Shown here: positions 1-5,733 of the stretch, one piece after another
Layout: the number at the start of each line of letters is the position of its first letter
Numbering within the stretch: position 1 is the first letter of the stretch
Source of the DNA: Acidimicrobiia bacterium
Lineage (GTDB): Bacteria > Actinomycetota > Acidimicrobiia > Acidimicrobiales > Ilumatobacteraceae
Assembly: GCA_009927565.1 (NCBI GenBank)
Contig: RFMT01000396.1
Span: 1-5,733 of the forward strand
Reading direction: 5' to 3'
DNA length: 5,733 nt
Made by a program: the position numbers and the translations under genes
Notes under the pieces: generated by a model
The model's input: the letters and a program-made list of their open reading frames with translations, nothing else
What the model was told of the DNA's origin: nothing
Database searches by the model: none

Positions 1-942
1 TGTAAGTCTGAAGTAGTGAAACTGATTTGAGCAGTCGGCGAGGCCTTGACGATTGTGCCAACCGATGCTTGCGAGTTGTTCTGCAGTCAACGGCTCTGTG
101 ACAAGGCAATAGTCATAAACGGGTGCAATGTATTTATTGACTTTGCGTACGAGCGGCTTAAAAGTATTTGTTGCTAGTGCAACATTGTTGGCTTTAATTT
201 TTGCCAGCGGAGTTTTGATCTCGATTTTTTTCTTGGTGTCGTTCAGGTCAACTGCTCGGGTGTCTTCATATATTCTGACACCAAGATTTTGAGCAACCCG
301 CTTTAGACCCCAAGCCAAGCGCGCTGGGTCAACTAGTGCAGACGAATCTTTTGTCCACAAGCCTCCGGTGAATACTGGTGAATTAACCTCACTTCGAATC
401 GCGTCGCGATCGAGCCAAACGACATCATGACCGAGATCGCGGAGGTGCACATAGTCATCGCGCAATTCTTCTGTGTAGTTTTCTGGGTGCCAACTGCTCG
501 CCACTTCGATTGCGCCGTTGCGCTCAAAGTCGCAATCGATGTTGTACTCACGAATTAGTTTTTCAATTTCAGCAAAGTTCTCACGACCGAGTTGCTCGAG
601 AATCGCGACCTCATCGGGAAATCTCTCTTGGGCGTTGGCGATGCCATGAGTCAACGAATAATCCATAAAGCCGCCATTGCGACTGGTCGCACCCGAACCG
701 ATTTCGTGTGATTCAATGAGCACAACATCGCGGTTCGCATCACGTTGCTTGGCGATGATCGCTGTCCATAGACCAGTGAAACCGCCACCAACTACGCACA
801 GGTCGCAGTCTTCGTCGTGAACAGCAGTTGGGTTCGAGTCGGGCTCGTCAACGTCGTCTAACCAATACGGAAACGTCTCCGCGTCGGCTATCGCATCAAG
901 GTAACGCTCACTCGACCGCGGCGGAATTGCCGATCGGCCCAT
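1..942 (-). CDS. FAD-dependent oxidoreductase, DAO family (PuuB/OrdL-like), 3' end cut by window edge
   Basis: The frame is open from an ATG at 942 to the left edge: 314 codons, C-terminal part missing. Seen: an N-terminal lead of about 47 residues containing a YW pair (26-27), then the dinucleotide-binding turn VVGGGFTGLWTA (about 50-61), an acidic strand end VVLIES (73-78) that should hold the ADP ribose, and GSGATSRNGG (82-91), the second flavin-contact motif of DAO oxidoreductases. LVDPARLAWGL (203-213) and the TEPL stretch (282-285) also fit this family. Known relatives oxidise primary or secondary amines such as gamma-glutamylputrescine, or N-methyl amino acids, giving an aldehyde or imine plus H2O2. 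The substrate here cannot be told. No signal peptide is seen, so it is probably cytosolic. An in-frame TGA lies three codons before the ATG, and AGGTGGTGAG (957-948 on this strand) is a good ribosome site, so this start is well supported. It is divergent from the SDR gene. Confidence 0.88.
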   Translation of the reverse strand, partial: MGRSAIPPRSSERYLDAIADAETFPYWLDDVDEPDSNPTAVHDEDCDLCVVGGGFTGLWTAIIAKQRDANRDVVLIESHEIGSGATSRNGGFMDYSLTHGIANAQERFPDEVAILEQLGRENFAEIEKLIREYNIDCDFERNGAIEVASSWHPENYTEELRDDYVHLRDLGHDVVWLDRDAIRSEVNSPVFTGGLWTKDSSALVDPARLAWGLKRVAQNLGVRIYEDTRAVDLNDTKKKIEIKTPLAKIKANNVALATNTFKPLVRKVNKYIAPVYDYCLVTEPLTAEQLASIGWHNRQGLADCSNQFHYFRLT

Positions 943-967
943 TGGGTCTCACCACCTAACACGGCTA

Positions 968-973
968 ATTATA
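968..973 (-). promoter_or_regulatory. -10 box (TATAAT) for the FAD oxidoreductase gene
   Basis: The minus strand reads a perfect TATAAT here, 25 bases before the ATG at 942. Initiation about 7 bases downstream would give a short leader of roughly 18-20 bases that still holds the AGGTGGTGAG ribosome site. The -35 region is poor (GCTAAC or TGCTAA at a 17-18 base spacing), so the call rests on the -10 box, its position and the lack of other signals. The gene may depend on an activator or on a weak -35. Confidence 0.5.
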
Positions 974-1066
974 AGGCTCAATGGCCTTTCGTTAGCACTC
1001 TTTACACGCTCGGCAGGGCCTTTGCGGGGCGTCGTGTGTCGTTTATGGGCTCTAATCTGAAGAACT

Positions 1067-1813
1067 ATGGATCTCGGGCTGACAGGACGTACCGCAGCAG
1101 TAGCAGGGGGTTCGGCGGGTCTCGGTTTTGCGACTGCCCAAGCATTAGCCAACGACGGAGTGCGAGTTGTCGTGTGTGGTCGTGACGAAAAACGTGCCAC
1201 AGATGCTGCTACGAAAATTGGCGACCCATGTGTCGGCATTTCTTGTGATGTTTCATCGGTTGCAGGTGGCGAGAGTTTTGTCGAGCAAGCCACAAAGATT
1301 CTTGGGCACATCGACATTTTGATTTTGAACAGCGGTGGTCCACCCGCTGGCACATTCGCTAGCACGGGTGTCGAGAGTTATGACAAAGCATTTGCTAACG
1401 GTTTGATGTCGATGATTGCGATGACGAAACTCGTCGTACCACAAATGCAAAGTCGTAAGTGGGGCAGAGTTGTGGCTATAACTTCGATCGCCGTACGTCA
1501 ACCGATTTCAAACTTGATTTTGTCAAATACTGCTCGTGCAGGTTTGACTGGTTTTCTGAAAACAGTTTCACGCGAAGTTGCTGGCGACGGCGTAACCGTG
1601 AATACGGTACAGCCGGGCACCCACGACACCGATCGCATCAGACAGTTGTACGGCAAAACACCAGACGCCAAGGCGCTTGACATACCCGCGGGTTTTGTCG
1701 GTGACCCGAAAGATTTCGGAAGTGTCGTGGCATTTTTGTGCAGCGAGTCGGCAAAATTTGTAACAGGCGTCAACTTACAAGTTGATGGCGGGGCTTACAC
1801 AGGTTTGATCTGA
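1067..1813 (+). CDS. SDR-family oxidoreductase, FabG-like subgroup with atypical catalytic residues
   Basis: This is a complete 248-aa Rossmann-fold protein, normal for a classical SDR. Seen: cofactor loop AGGSAGLG (13-20), with Ala where TGxxxGxG has Thr; CGRD (37-40), whose Arg suggests NADP preference; CDV (60-62) near the adenine; NSGGPP (88-93) in place of NNAG; a Ser at 140 in the catalytic Ser region; VNTVQPG (178-184); and C-terminal VDGGAYTG (239-246). The YxxxK pair is not present: in LSNTARAGLTGF (152-163) the expected Tyr and Lys positions read Ser153 and Arg157. From memory, the BKR-like SDR subgroup (cd05344) is described as lacking a perfect NAD motif and catalytic tetrad, which fits. 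The reaction is therefore uncertain: a 3-oxoacyl or other carbonyl reductase with altered chemistry, or a non-redox role. No clear Shine-Dalgarno precedes the ATG (only GAAGAA very close by). The stop codon overlaps the next gene's start. Confidence 0.92.
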   Translation: MDLGLTGRTAAVAGGSAGLGFATAQALANDGVRVVVCGRDEKRATDAATKIGDPCVGISCDVSSVAGGESFVEQATKILGHIDILILNSGGPPAGTFASTGVESYDKAFANGLMSMIAMTKLVVPQMQSRKWGRVVAITSIAVRQPISNLILSNTARAGLTGFLKTVSREVAGDGVTVNTVQPGTHDTDRIRQLYGKTPDAKALDIPAGFVGDPKDFGSVVAFLCSESAKFVTGVNLQVDGGAYTGLI

Positions 1814-2109
1814 TGTTGCAGCATGTCGTGGCAATAACTTGGAATGACCAAGTGCCTGCGAACTATCACGAGACGGTGACGAAAGTTCTTCACGATATGG
1901 TCAAGCAAATTGAAACCGTGCGCAGTTATCACTGCGGACCCGATCTTGGCGTTTCGGCCCCGACAAACGCCGACTATTTGATTGTGGCAACTTTTGATGA
2001 TGTCGCAGGTTGGCGAGTGTACGACGAGAACCCTCTGCATAACGAGATTCGAGCCAAATACTTCAAGCCATACATTGCAACGCGTTCAGCGGCACAAATT
2101 AATTTTTAA
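1813..2109 (+). CDS. Dabb (stress-responsive alpha/beta barrel) domain protein
   Basis: This small 98-aa protein is the usual length for a single Dabb domain, a dimeric ferredoxin-like alpha/beta barrel. Seen: N-terminal strand MLQHVVAITW with the conserved His4, a helix (about 16-35), VRSYHCGPDLG (36-46) matching the family's V-x-S-Y-x-x-G strand, YLIVATFDD (55-63), the W-x-x-Y-x-x-x-P-x-H helix (WRVYDENPLH, 67-76) and a final IATRSAAQINF strand. Known members are mostly uncharacterised; a few, such as plant olivetolic acid cyclase, are polyketide cyclases, and others are stress-induced. The start ATG shares its A with the stop of the SDR gene (TGATG, 1811-1815), so translation is probably coupled. 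This suggests the two proteins act on the same or successive metabolites. A weak AGGT ribosome site lies 8 bases upstream. Exact function unknown. Confidence 0.88.
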   Translation: MLQHVVAITWNDQVPANYHETVTKVLHDMVKQIETVRSYHCGPDLGVSAPTNADYLIVATFDDVAGWRVYDENPLHNEIRAKYFKPYIATRSAAQINF

Positions 2110-2113
2110 TTCG

Positions 2114-2143
2114 CGCCACTTCGTGGCGAGATTTCTCGTTTTA
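2114..2143. terminator. Convergent-gene terminator region with two overlapping hairpins
   Basis: The 31-bp gap between the convergent Dabb and FAD-subunit genes holds a 6-bp stem, CGCCAC-TTC-GTGGCG (2114-2128). A second stem, CGAGA-TT-TCTCG (2127-2138), shares two bases with it, so the full stems cannot both form at once. On the plus strand the second hairpin is followed directly by TTTTACTTT, a modest U-tract that fits intrinsic termination of the SDR-Dabb transcript. On the minus strand the first hairpin is followed by a mixed A/T run (AATTAAAAATTAA), a weaker terminator for the hydroxylase operon. The plus-strand U-tract overlaps the stop codon of the minus-strand gene. Confidence 0.55.
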
Positions 2144-2965
2144 CTTTGACGCGGCTTCGAGTGCGCGGCGCACCAACACGCTCGCCAAATGTTTGCGGTA
2201 TTCGGTCGAAGCATTCAAGTCGCTTTGCGGGTCGGCTTCGTTAGATGCCATCGCTGCAGCGTCGCTGATTGAAGCGCCTTTGGCGATCGCGCCTGCAACG
2301 CTCGTGGCCAAAATCGGCGTTGAGCCCATATTTACAAGCGCAACACCGGCTTCGCCTTTGCGACGCCAAGCGGCAACGCCAACAATCGCCCAATCTTGCG
2401 CGCGACGGTTGAACTTTTGAAAGCTCCAGCCGGCACCCTGCATTTTTGGTACGCGAATTTCAACCAGCATCTCGTCGGCGGCCAAATCACTTTCGAGAAA
2501 GCCTTTGTAAAAGTTGGCAGCGGCGATTTCGCGTTGACCCTTTGGGCCTTGTACCACGTAAGTTGCGCCAAGGGCAAGCGTTGTGGCTGGCAAATCGCTG
2601 GCTGGGTCGGCGTGCGCGATCGAACCACCGATCGTGCCGCGATGTCGCACTTGAGCATCGCCAACATGACCAGCCGCATGGCTAAGCAATGGTGCGTGCT
2701 CATGCAGAACTTTTGAAGTCTCGACATCCATATGGCGTGTTAGTGCACCAATGGCGATGTGGTTGCCCGCATCTTTGATGTACGACAAATCTTTGACGCG
2801 ACCGATGTCGATCAACATTGCTGGTTGTGCGAGACGCAATTTCATCAGCGGCAACAAACTGTGGCCACCTGCGAGAAACTTGGCATCACTGCCATATTGA
2901 CTGACAAGTGAGATTGCTTCGGCGGCAGACGATGCCCGCTTGTAATCAAATGCTGCAGGAATCAT
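2141..2965 (-). CDS. coxM: Molybdenum hydroxylase FAD-binding medium subunit (CoxM/CutM-like, form II)
   Basis: This complete 274-aa protein is close to CoxM of Oligotropha (about 288 aa). It binds FAD and passes electrons from the [2Fe-2S] small subunit to an acceptor. Seen: AGGHS at residues 32-36 and TIGG at 111-114, the two flavin pyrophosphate-binding motifs, at the same residue numbers I recall for Oligotropha CoxM. The latter continues as GSIAHADPASDLPA (114-127). FQKFNRRAQDWAIVGVAA (182-199) is the usual strand of the middle domain, and a C-terminal CoxM-type helical domain (about 215-274) ends in YRKHLASVLVRRAL. Its start overlaps the stop of the large-subunit gene (ATGA, 2965-2962), and a perfect GGAGGT precedes it, so start and coupling are firm. 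The name follows homology; genuine CO oxidation is not implied. It is the last gene of the S-L-M operon. Confidence 0.94.
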   Translation of the reverse strand: MIPAAFDYKRASSAAEAISLVSQYGSDAKFLAGGHSLLPLMKLRLAQPAMLIDIGRVKDLSYIKDAGNHIAIGALTRHMDVETSKVLHEHAPLLSHAAGHVGDAQVRHRGTIGGSIAHADPASDLPATTLALGATYVVQGPKGQREIAAANFYKGFLESDLAADEMLVEIRVPKMQGAGWSFQKFNRRAQDWAIVGVAAWRRKGEAGVALVNMGSTPILATSVAGAIAKGASISDAAAMASNEADPQSDLNASTEYRKHLASVLVRRALEAASK

Positions 2966-5355
2966 TTCTTACCTCCACGAGTTGCTTCTTGAATTGTTTT
3001 CCACACCGTCTGTGGTGATGCTGGCATCGCCATCGACGTGACACCCAGACTTGACAGCGCATCAATGATCGCCGTCATCACTGTCGGTGCTGCACCGATT
3101 GTGCCTGCCTCGCCGATACCTTTCACGCCGAGCTGATTTGTTGGCGACGGCGTGATCGTGTGACCAGTTGTAATTGCTGGCACATCACTTGCCGCTGGCA
3201 CCAAATATTCGGCGAGTGTCGAAGTCTTCAAGTTGCCGTCACTGTCGTAAACGGCTTCTTCAAACAATGCCTGGGCGATGCCTTGCACCACTCCACCGTG
3301 CACTTGGCCTTCGACAATCAGCGGATTTATCTGATTACCGCAGTCGTCGACCGCGATGTATTTCAAAATCTTCACCGCACCTGTTTCGGTGTCGACTTCG
3401 ACGACGCACATGTGCGTGCCGAATGGCCACGAAAAGTTTGGTGGGTCATATGAAACTTGAGCCTCGAGGTTTGGTTCGCAGCCATCGGGCAAGTTGTGTG
3501 CCGTGAACGCACCGAAAGCGATTGCGGCAAGCGGCAAAGCGCGATCGGGTGAGCCCTTGACGCTGAAAGTGCCGCCAACGAACTGCAAGTCTTCGGCTGC
3601 ACATTCAAGTTGATGCGCGGCTATCAATTTTGCTTTCTCGATCACTTTGTCGCAGGCGAGTGCAATCGCGACGCCACCAACGGGCAAACTTCGCGAGCCA
3701 TAGGTGTCAAGACCCAGTGCTGAGATCGCCGTGTCGCTGTGCAAGACATCGACATCTTCGGGTGCGACACCGAGTTTTTCTGATGCGATCATTGCCCACG
3801 AAGTTTCGTGTCCTTGACCGTGCGGTGAAGTGCCTGTGATGACTTGAACTTTGTTGGTCGGCAACACTCGGACTGTTGCGGCTTCCCAACCGCCAGCGCT
3901 GTAGTTAAGTGATGCCAAAACGCGAGATGGTGCGAGACCACACATCTCGAAATACGAACTCATGCCGACGCCGAGAAGTTTCGTCGCACCGGGCACATTT
4001 TGCTTTTTCTGTTGTGCACGAACACCAGCGAGGTCGGTCAGCGTGGCGGCTTTTTCTGCTGCCAGTAGGTGATCGCCAGAGTCGTATGTCAAACCGCTAA
4101 ATGCCGTATACGGAAACTGCTCTTTTTTGATGTAGTTGCGCTTGCGCAATTCAAACGGGTCGATTTTCATCTCTCGGGCGAGCGCTTCAATCGCCATTTC
4201 AATTGCATATGTTGCTTCAGGTCGACCAGCACCGCGGTATGCATCTGTCGGTGTCAAGTTGGTAAACACCGAAGTGCAACTGAAGTCGTATGCCTTCGGA
4301 ATGTCATAGACGCCTGCATACAAAAACGCACCGAGCAAAGGCACGCCAGGTGTGACGAGTTGCAAATAGGCACCCATGTCACCGACGATTCGCACTCGCA
4401 CCGCGGTTATCTTGCCTTTTTCGTCAGCGGCCAGCTCGATTTCTTGAATTTGTCCACGACCTTGAATCGTCGCCTGCGCATTTTCTGATCGCTCTTCAAC
4501 CCAACGCACTGGTGTGTTGTGTTTGCGGGCGAGTGCCATGCACAGAAGTTCTTCGGCGTAAACATCTAGTTTTGAGCCAAAACCACCACCGACACTTGGT
4601 GCAACGACGCGCACTTGCTGTTCGGGTATGCCAAGTGTGAGTGCAGTCATCACTTTCAAAATGTGTGGAATTTGAGTGGCTGAATAAAGAGTGATGTCGC
4701 CGCCAAATGGCTGTGGCACCGCGGCGATTGCGCGAGGCTCCATCGCCATCGGAATCAAGCGTTGTTGAACGTAGCGTTCTTTGACTTTGTATTTGGCTTT
4801 CTTGAAGGCTTCTTCAACACAGCCAGGAGTTTCTTCAACAAGTAGCGGCCATGTGTAGCTCTTGTTGGTGCCGAGGTCTTTGTGAATGACGTTTTTGTCG
4901 CTGAGTGCATCTTCGAGATCGACAACGGCTTGCAGCGGCTCGTATTCGACATCGATTGCGTCAAGTGCATCGCGCGACGCAGTTTCATTTGTTGCCAACA
5001 CTGCGGCAACGCCGTCGCCGACGTAGTTAACTTTGTCGCTCGCAAGCGGAAAGTGTGGGGGATTCTTCATGTCGGCAGTAACTGGCCATGCACACGGCAT
5101 TGGTGCTGCCCACGTTGATTGCAGATCTTTGCCTGTATACACGGCAACAACGCCGGCAATCTTCAGTGCAGCCGAAACATTGATTGATTTGATTCTTGCG
5201 TGCGCAAATGGCGAGCGCAAGACTGCTAAATGCAAAGCACCAGGAATATTCAGATCGTTGGTGAACTTTGCTTCGCCAGTCAAAAGTGGTGGGTCTTCAC
5301 GGCGCAATAATCGTGTGCCGATGATGCTGGTCGGTTTGTTTTCGGTGATTGTCAT
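2962..5355 (-). CDS. coxL: Molybdenum hydroxylase large subunit, molybdopterin-binding (form II CoxL / aldehyde oxidase-xanthine dehydrogenase family)
   Basis: This complete 797-aa protein is close to CoxL (about 809 aa) and uninterrupted. It carries the Mo-pterin cofactor and hydroxylates the substrate with water-derived oxygen. Seen: N-terminal aldehyde oxidase a/b hammerhead domain (about 12-150, with LTGEAKFTNDL and SPFAHARI), MEPRA (205-209), Gln228 in SATQIPH (225-231), VGGGFGSK (255-262) contacting the cofactor, active-site loop AYRGAGR (372-378), GTSPHGQGHET (508-518), and GIGEAG (746-751) with Glu749 as the expected catalytic base. Form I CO dehydrogenases read AYxCSFR with a Cu-binding Cys; here the Cys position is Gly375, which marks form II. 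CO is therefore an unlikely main substrate; an aldehyde, purine or N-heterocycle is more typical, and the real one is unknown. The start follows AAGGGGG (5366-5360), which overlaps the small-subunit stop; the intergenic gap is only 9 bases. No Tat signal is seen, so it is cytosolic. Confidence 0.95.
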   Translation of the reverse strand: MTITENKPTSIIGTRLLRREDPPLLTGEAKFTNDLNIPGALHLAVLRSPFAHARIKSINVSAALKIAGVVAVYTGKDLQSTWAAPMPCAWPVTADMKNPPHFPLASDKVNYVGDGVAAVLATNETASRDALDAIDVEYEPLQAVVDLEDALSDKNVIHKDLGTNKSYTWPLLVEETPGCVEEAFKKAKYKVKERYVQQRLIPMAMEPRAIAAVPQPFGGDITLYSATQIPHILKVMTALTLGIPEQQVRVVAPSVGGGFGSKLDVYAEELLCMALARKHNTPVRWVEERSENAQATIQGRGQIQEIELAADEKGKITAVRVRIVGDMGAYLQLVTPGVPLLGAFLYAGVYDIPKAYDFSCTSVFTNLTPTDAYRGAGRPEATYAIEMAIEALAREMKIDPFELRKRNYIKKEQFPYTAFSGLTYDSGDHLLAAEKAATLTDLAGVRAQQKKQNVPGATKLLGVGMSSYFEMCGLAPSRVLASLNYSAGGWEAATVRVLPTNKVQVITGTSPHGQGHETSWAMIASEKLGVAPEDVDVLHSDTAISALGLDTYGSRSLPVGGVAIALACDKVIEKAKLIAAHQLECAAEDLQFVGGTFSVKGSPDRALPLAAIAFGAFTAHNLPDGCEPNLEAQVSYDPPNFSWPFGTHMCVVEVDTETGAVKILKYIAVDDCGNQINPLIVEGQVHGGVVQGIAQALFEEAVYDSDGNLKTSTLAEYLVPAASDVPAITTGHTITPSPTNQLGVKGIGEAGTIGAAPTVMTAIIDALSSLGVTSMAMPASPQTVWKTIQEATRGGKK
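2971..2976 (-). promoter_or_regulatory. Strong ribosome binding site for the FAD subunit, inside the large-subunit gene
   Basis: The minus strand reads GGAGGT, then a 5-base spacer AAGAA, then the ATG at 2965. The site lies in the last codons of the large-subunit gene (encoding the Gly-Gly-Lys-Lys end), so the medium subunit can be started both independently and by coupling across the ATGA overlap. The site fixes the start codon. Confidence 0.8.
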
Positions 5356-5359
5356 GACG

Positions 5360-5366
5360 CCCCCTT
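5360..5366 (-). promoter_or_regulatory. Ribosome binding site for the large subunit, overlapping the small-subunit stop
   Basis: The minus strand reads AAGGGGG, then CGTC, then the ATG at 5355. Its first two A bases belong to the TAA stop of the small-subunit gene, so ribosomes ending on that gene sit on this site. It supports the ATG at 5355 as the start. Confidence 0.6.
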
Positions 5367-5733
5367 ACTTGGTGCTCGCAGCAGCGAGTACCGACTTGAC
5401 GATGTTGTGGTATCCAGTGCAACGACACAAGTTGCCTTCAAGTCCGAGCCGTACTTGTTCTTCGGTTGGCTTCGGGTTTTCATTTAGTAGTCCAACTGCA
5501 GCCATCACCATGCCGGGTGTGCAGTAACCACATTGCAGACCGTGATTCTCCATGAACGCCGTTTGCATCGGATGCATCACACCGTCTTTTGCTAATCCCT
5601 CGATTGTGGTGACGCTTTGACCGTCAGCTTGTACCGCCAAGATTGTGCAACTTTTTACTGCTTCACCGTTCATGTGAATCGTGCAAGCACCACAACTTGA
5701 TGTGTCGCAACCAACATTTGTGCCGGTTAGGCC
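5365..5733 (-). CDS. coxS: Molybdenum hydroxylase [2Fe-2S] small subunit (CoxS/CutS-like), 5' end cut by window edge
   Basis: The frame is open to the right edge, giving 122 visible residues. The family is about 160 aa, so roughly the first 35-45 residues are outside. The Met at 5673 is internal and must not be used as the start, because half of the first cluster lies before it. Seen (numbering from the first visible residue): Cys9, Cys14, Cys17 and Cys29 (VGCDTSSCGACTIH, then KSC) form the plant-ferredoxin-type cluster. Cys68, Cys71, Cys103 and Cys105 (CGYCTPG, then NLCRCTGYHNI) follow the C-x2-C-x31-C-x-C pattern of the helical second cluster next to the Mo centre. All the ligands are present except any upstream of the cut, where none is expected. 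It relays electrons from the Mo site of the large subunit to the FAD subunit. It is the first visible gene of the S-L-M operon; the promoter is beyond the window. Confidence 0.95.
   Translation of the reverse strand, partial: GLTGTNVGCDTSSCGACTIHMNGEAVKSCTILAVQADGQSVTTIEGLAKDGVMHPMQTAFMENHGLQCGYCTPGMVMAAVGLLNENPKPTEEQVRLGLEGNLCRCTGYHNIVKSVLAAASTK

Noticed and set aside
333..551. 72-codon minus-strand open frame inside the FAD oxidoreductase
   Set aside because: It is in a different frame from the well-supported flavoprotein, has no recognisable domain or ribosome site, and is a shadow.
1001..1006. TTTACA as a -35 box for the SDR gene
   Set aside because: It matches the -35 consensus well, but nothing resembling a -10 lies 16-18 bases downstream (the region is GC-rich), so it was not listed.
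949..1365. 138-codon minus-strand open frame covering the divergent region and the SDR start
   Set aside because: It is antisense to a clear SDR, is low in recognisable motifs and rich in Pro/Thr/Arg as expected of a shadow frame. It would also overlap the promoter and ribosome site of the FAD oxidoreductase.
2332..2727. 131-codon minus-strand open frame overlapping the FAD subunit in another frame
   Set aside because: The FAD subunit frame carries the family motifs through this region; the alternative frame has none and there is no sign of a frameshift.
4069..4488. 139-codon plus-strand open frame antisense to the large subunit
   Set aside because: The large subunit is intact and full of family motifs over this stretch; the antisense product is Cys/Arg/His rich with no domain.
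5033..5527. 164-codon plus-strand open frame across the small/large subunit junction
   Set aside because: It is antisense to two well-supported genes and their junction, with no recognisable domain; its length reflects the codon use of the opposite strand.

Overview
The window is ordinary-looking bacterial chromosome. It is densely coded, has a mid-range GC content by eye, and carries no RNA genes, mobile elements or CRISPR. Gene content (a form II CO-dehydrogenase-like molybdenum hydroxylase, a PuuB-type amine oxidase relative, an atypical SDR and a Dabb protein) fits an aerobic heterotroph. I lean towards an actinobacterium, possibly an Acidimicrobiia-like freshwater or marine lineage, but this is an impression from protein style and not a demonstrated placement.

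Layout: (1) 1-942, minus strand, is the N-terminal 314 codons of an FAD-dependent DAO-family oxidoreductase that runs off the left edge. (2) 943-1066 is a 124-bp divergent intergenic region with a perfect TATAAT box for the minus-strand gene and no convincing promoter or Shine-Dalgarno for the plus-strand gene. (3) 1067-2109, plus strand, is a two-gene unit: an SDR whose catalytic Tyr/Lys positions appear to be replaced, joined by a TGATG overlap to a 98-aa Dabb (A/B-barrel) protein. (4) 2110-2140 is a 31-bp convergent junction with two overlapping hairpins. (5) 2141-5733, minus strand, is a compact three-subunit molybdenum hydroxylase operon transcribed S to L to M: a [2Fe-2S] small subunit (cut by the right edge), a molybdopterin large subunit and an FAD medium subunit.

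The three hydroxylase subunits together form the usual electron path from the Mo centre through two [2Fe-2S] clusters to FAD. The active-site loop AYRGAGR and the S-L-M gene order both mark it as form II. It is therefore unlikely to be a genuine CO dehydrogenase, and its substrate cannot be read from the sequence; aldehydes or N-heterocycles are the usual possibilities. A link between the amine-oxidase-like flavoprotein (aldehyde-producing chemistry) and the hydroxylase (aldehyde-oxidising chemistry) is possible but speculative, because they are in separate transcription units.

There is no gene-free stretch longer than 300 bases. I found no clearly new system; the most unusual items are the degenerate-tetrad SDR coupled to a Dabb protein and the form II hydroxylase of unknown substrate.
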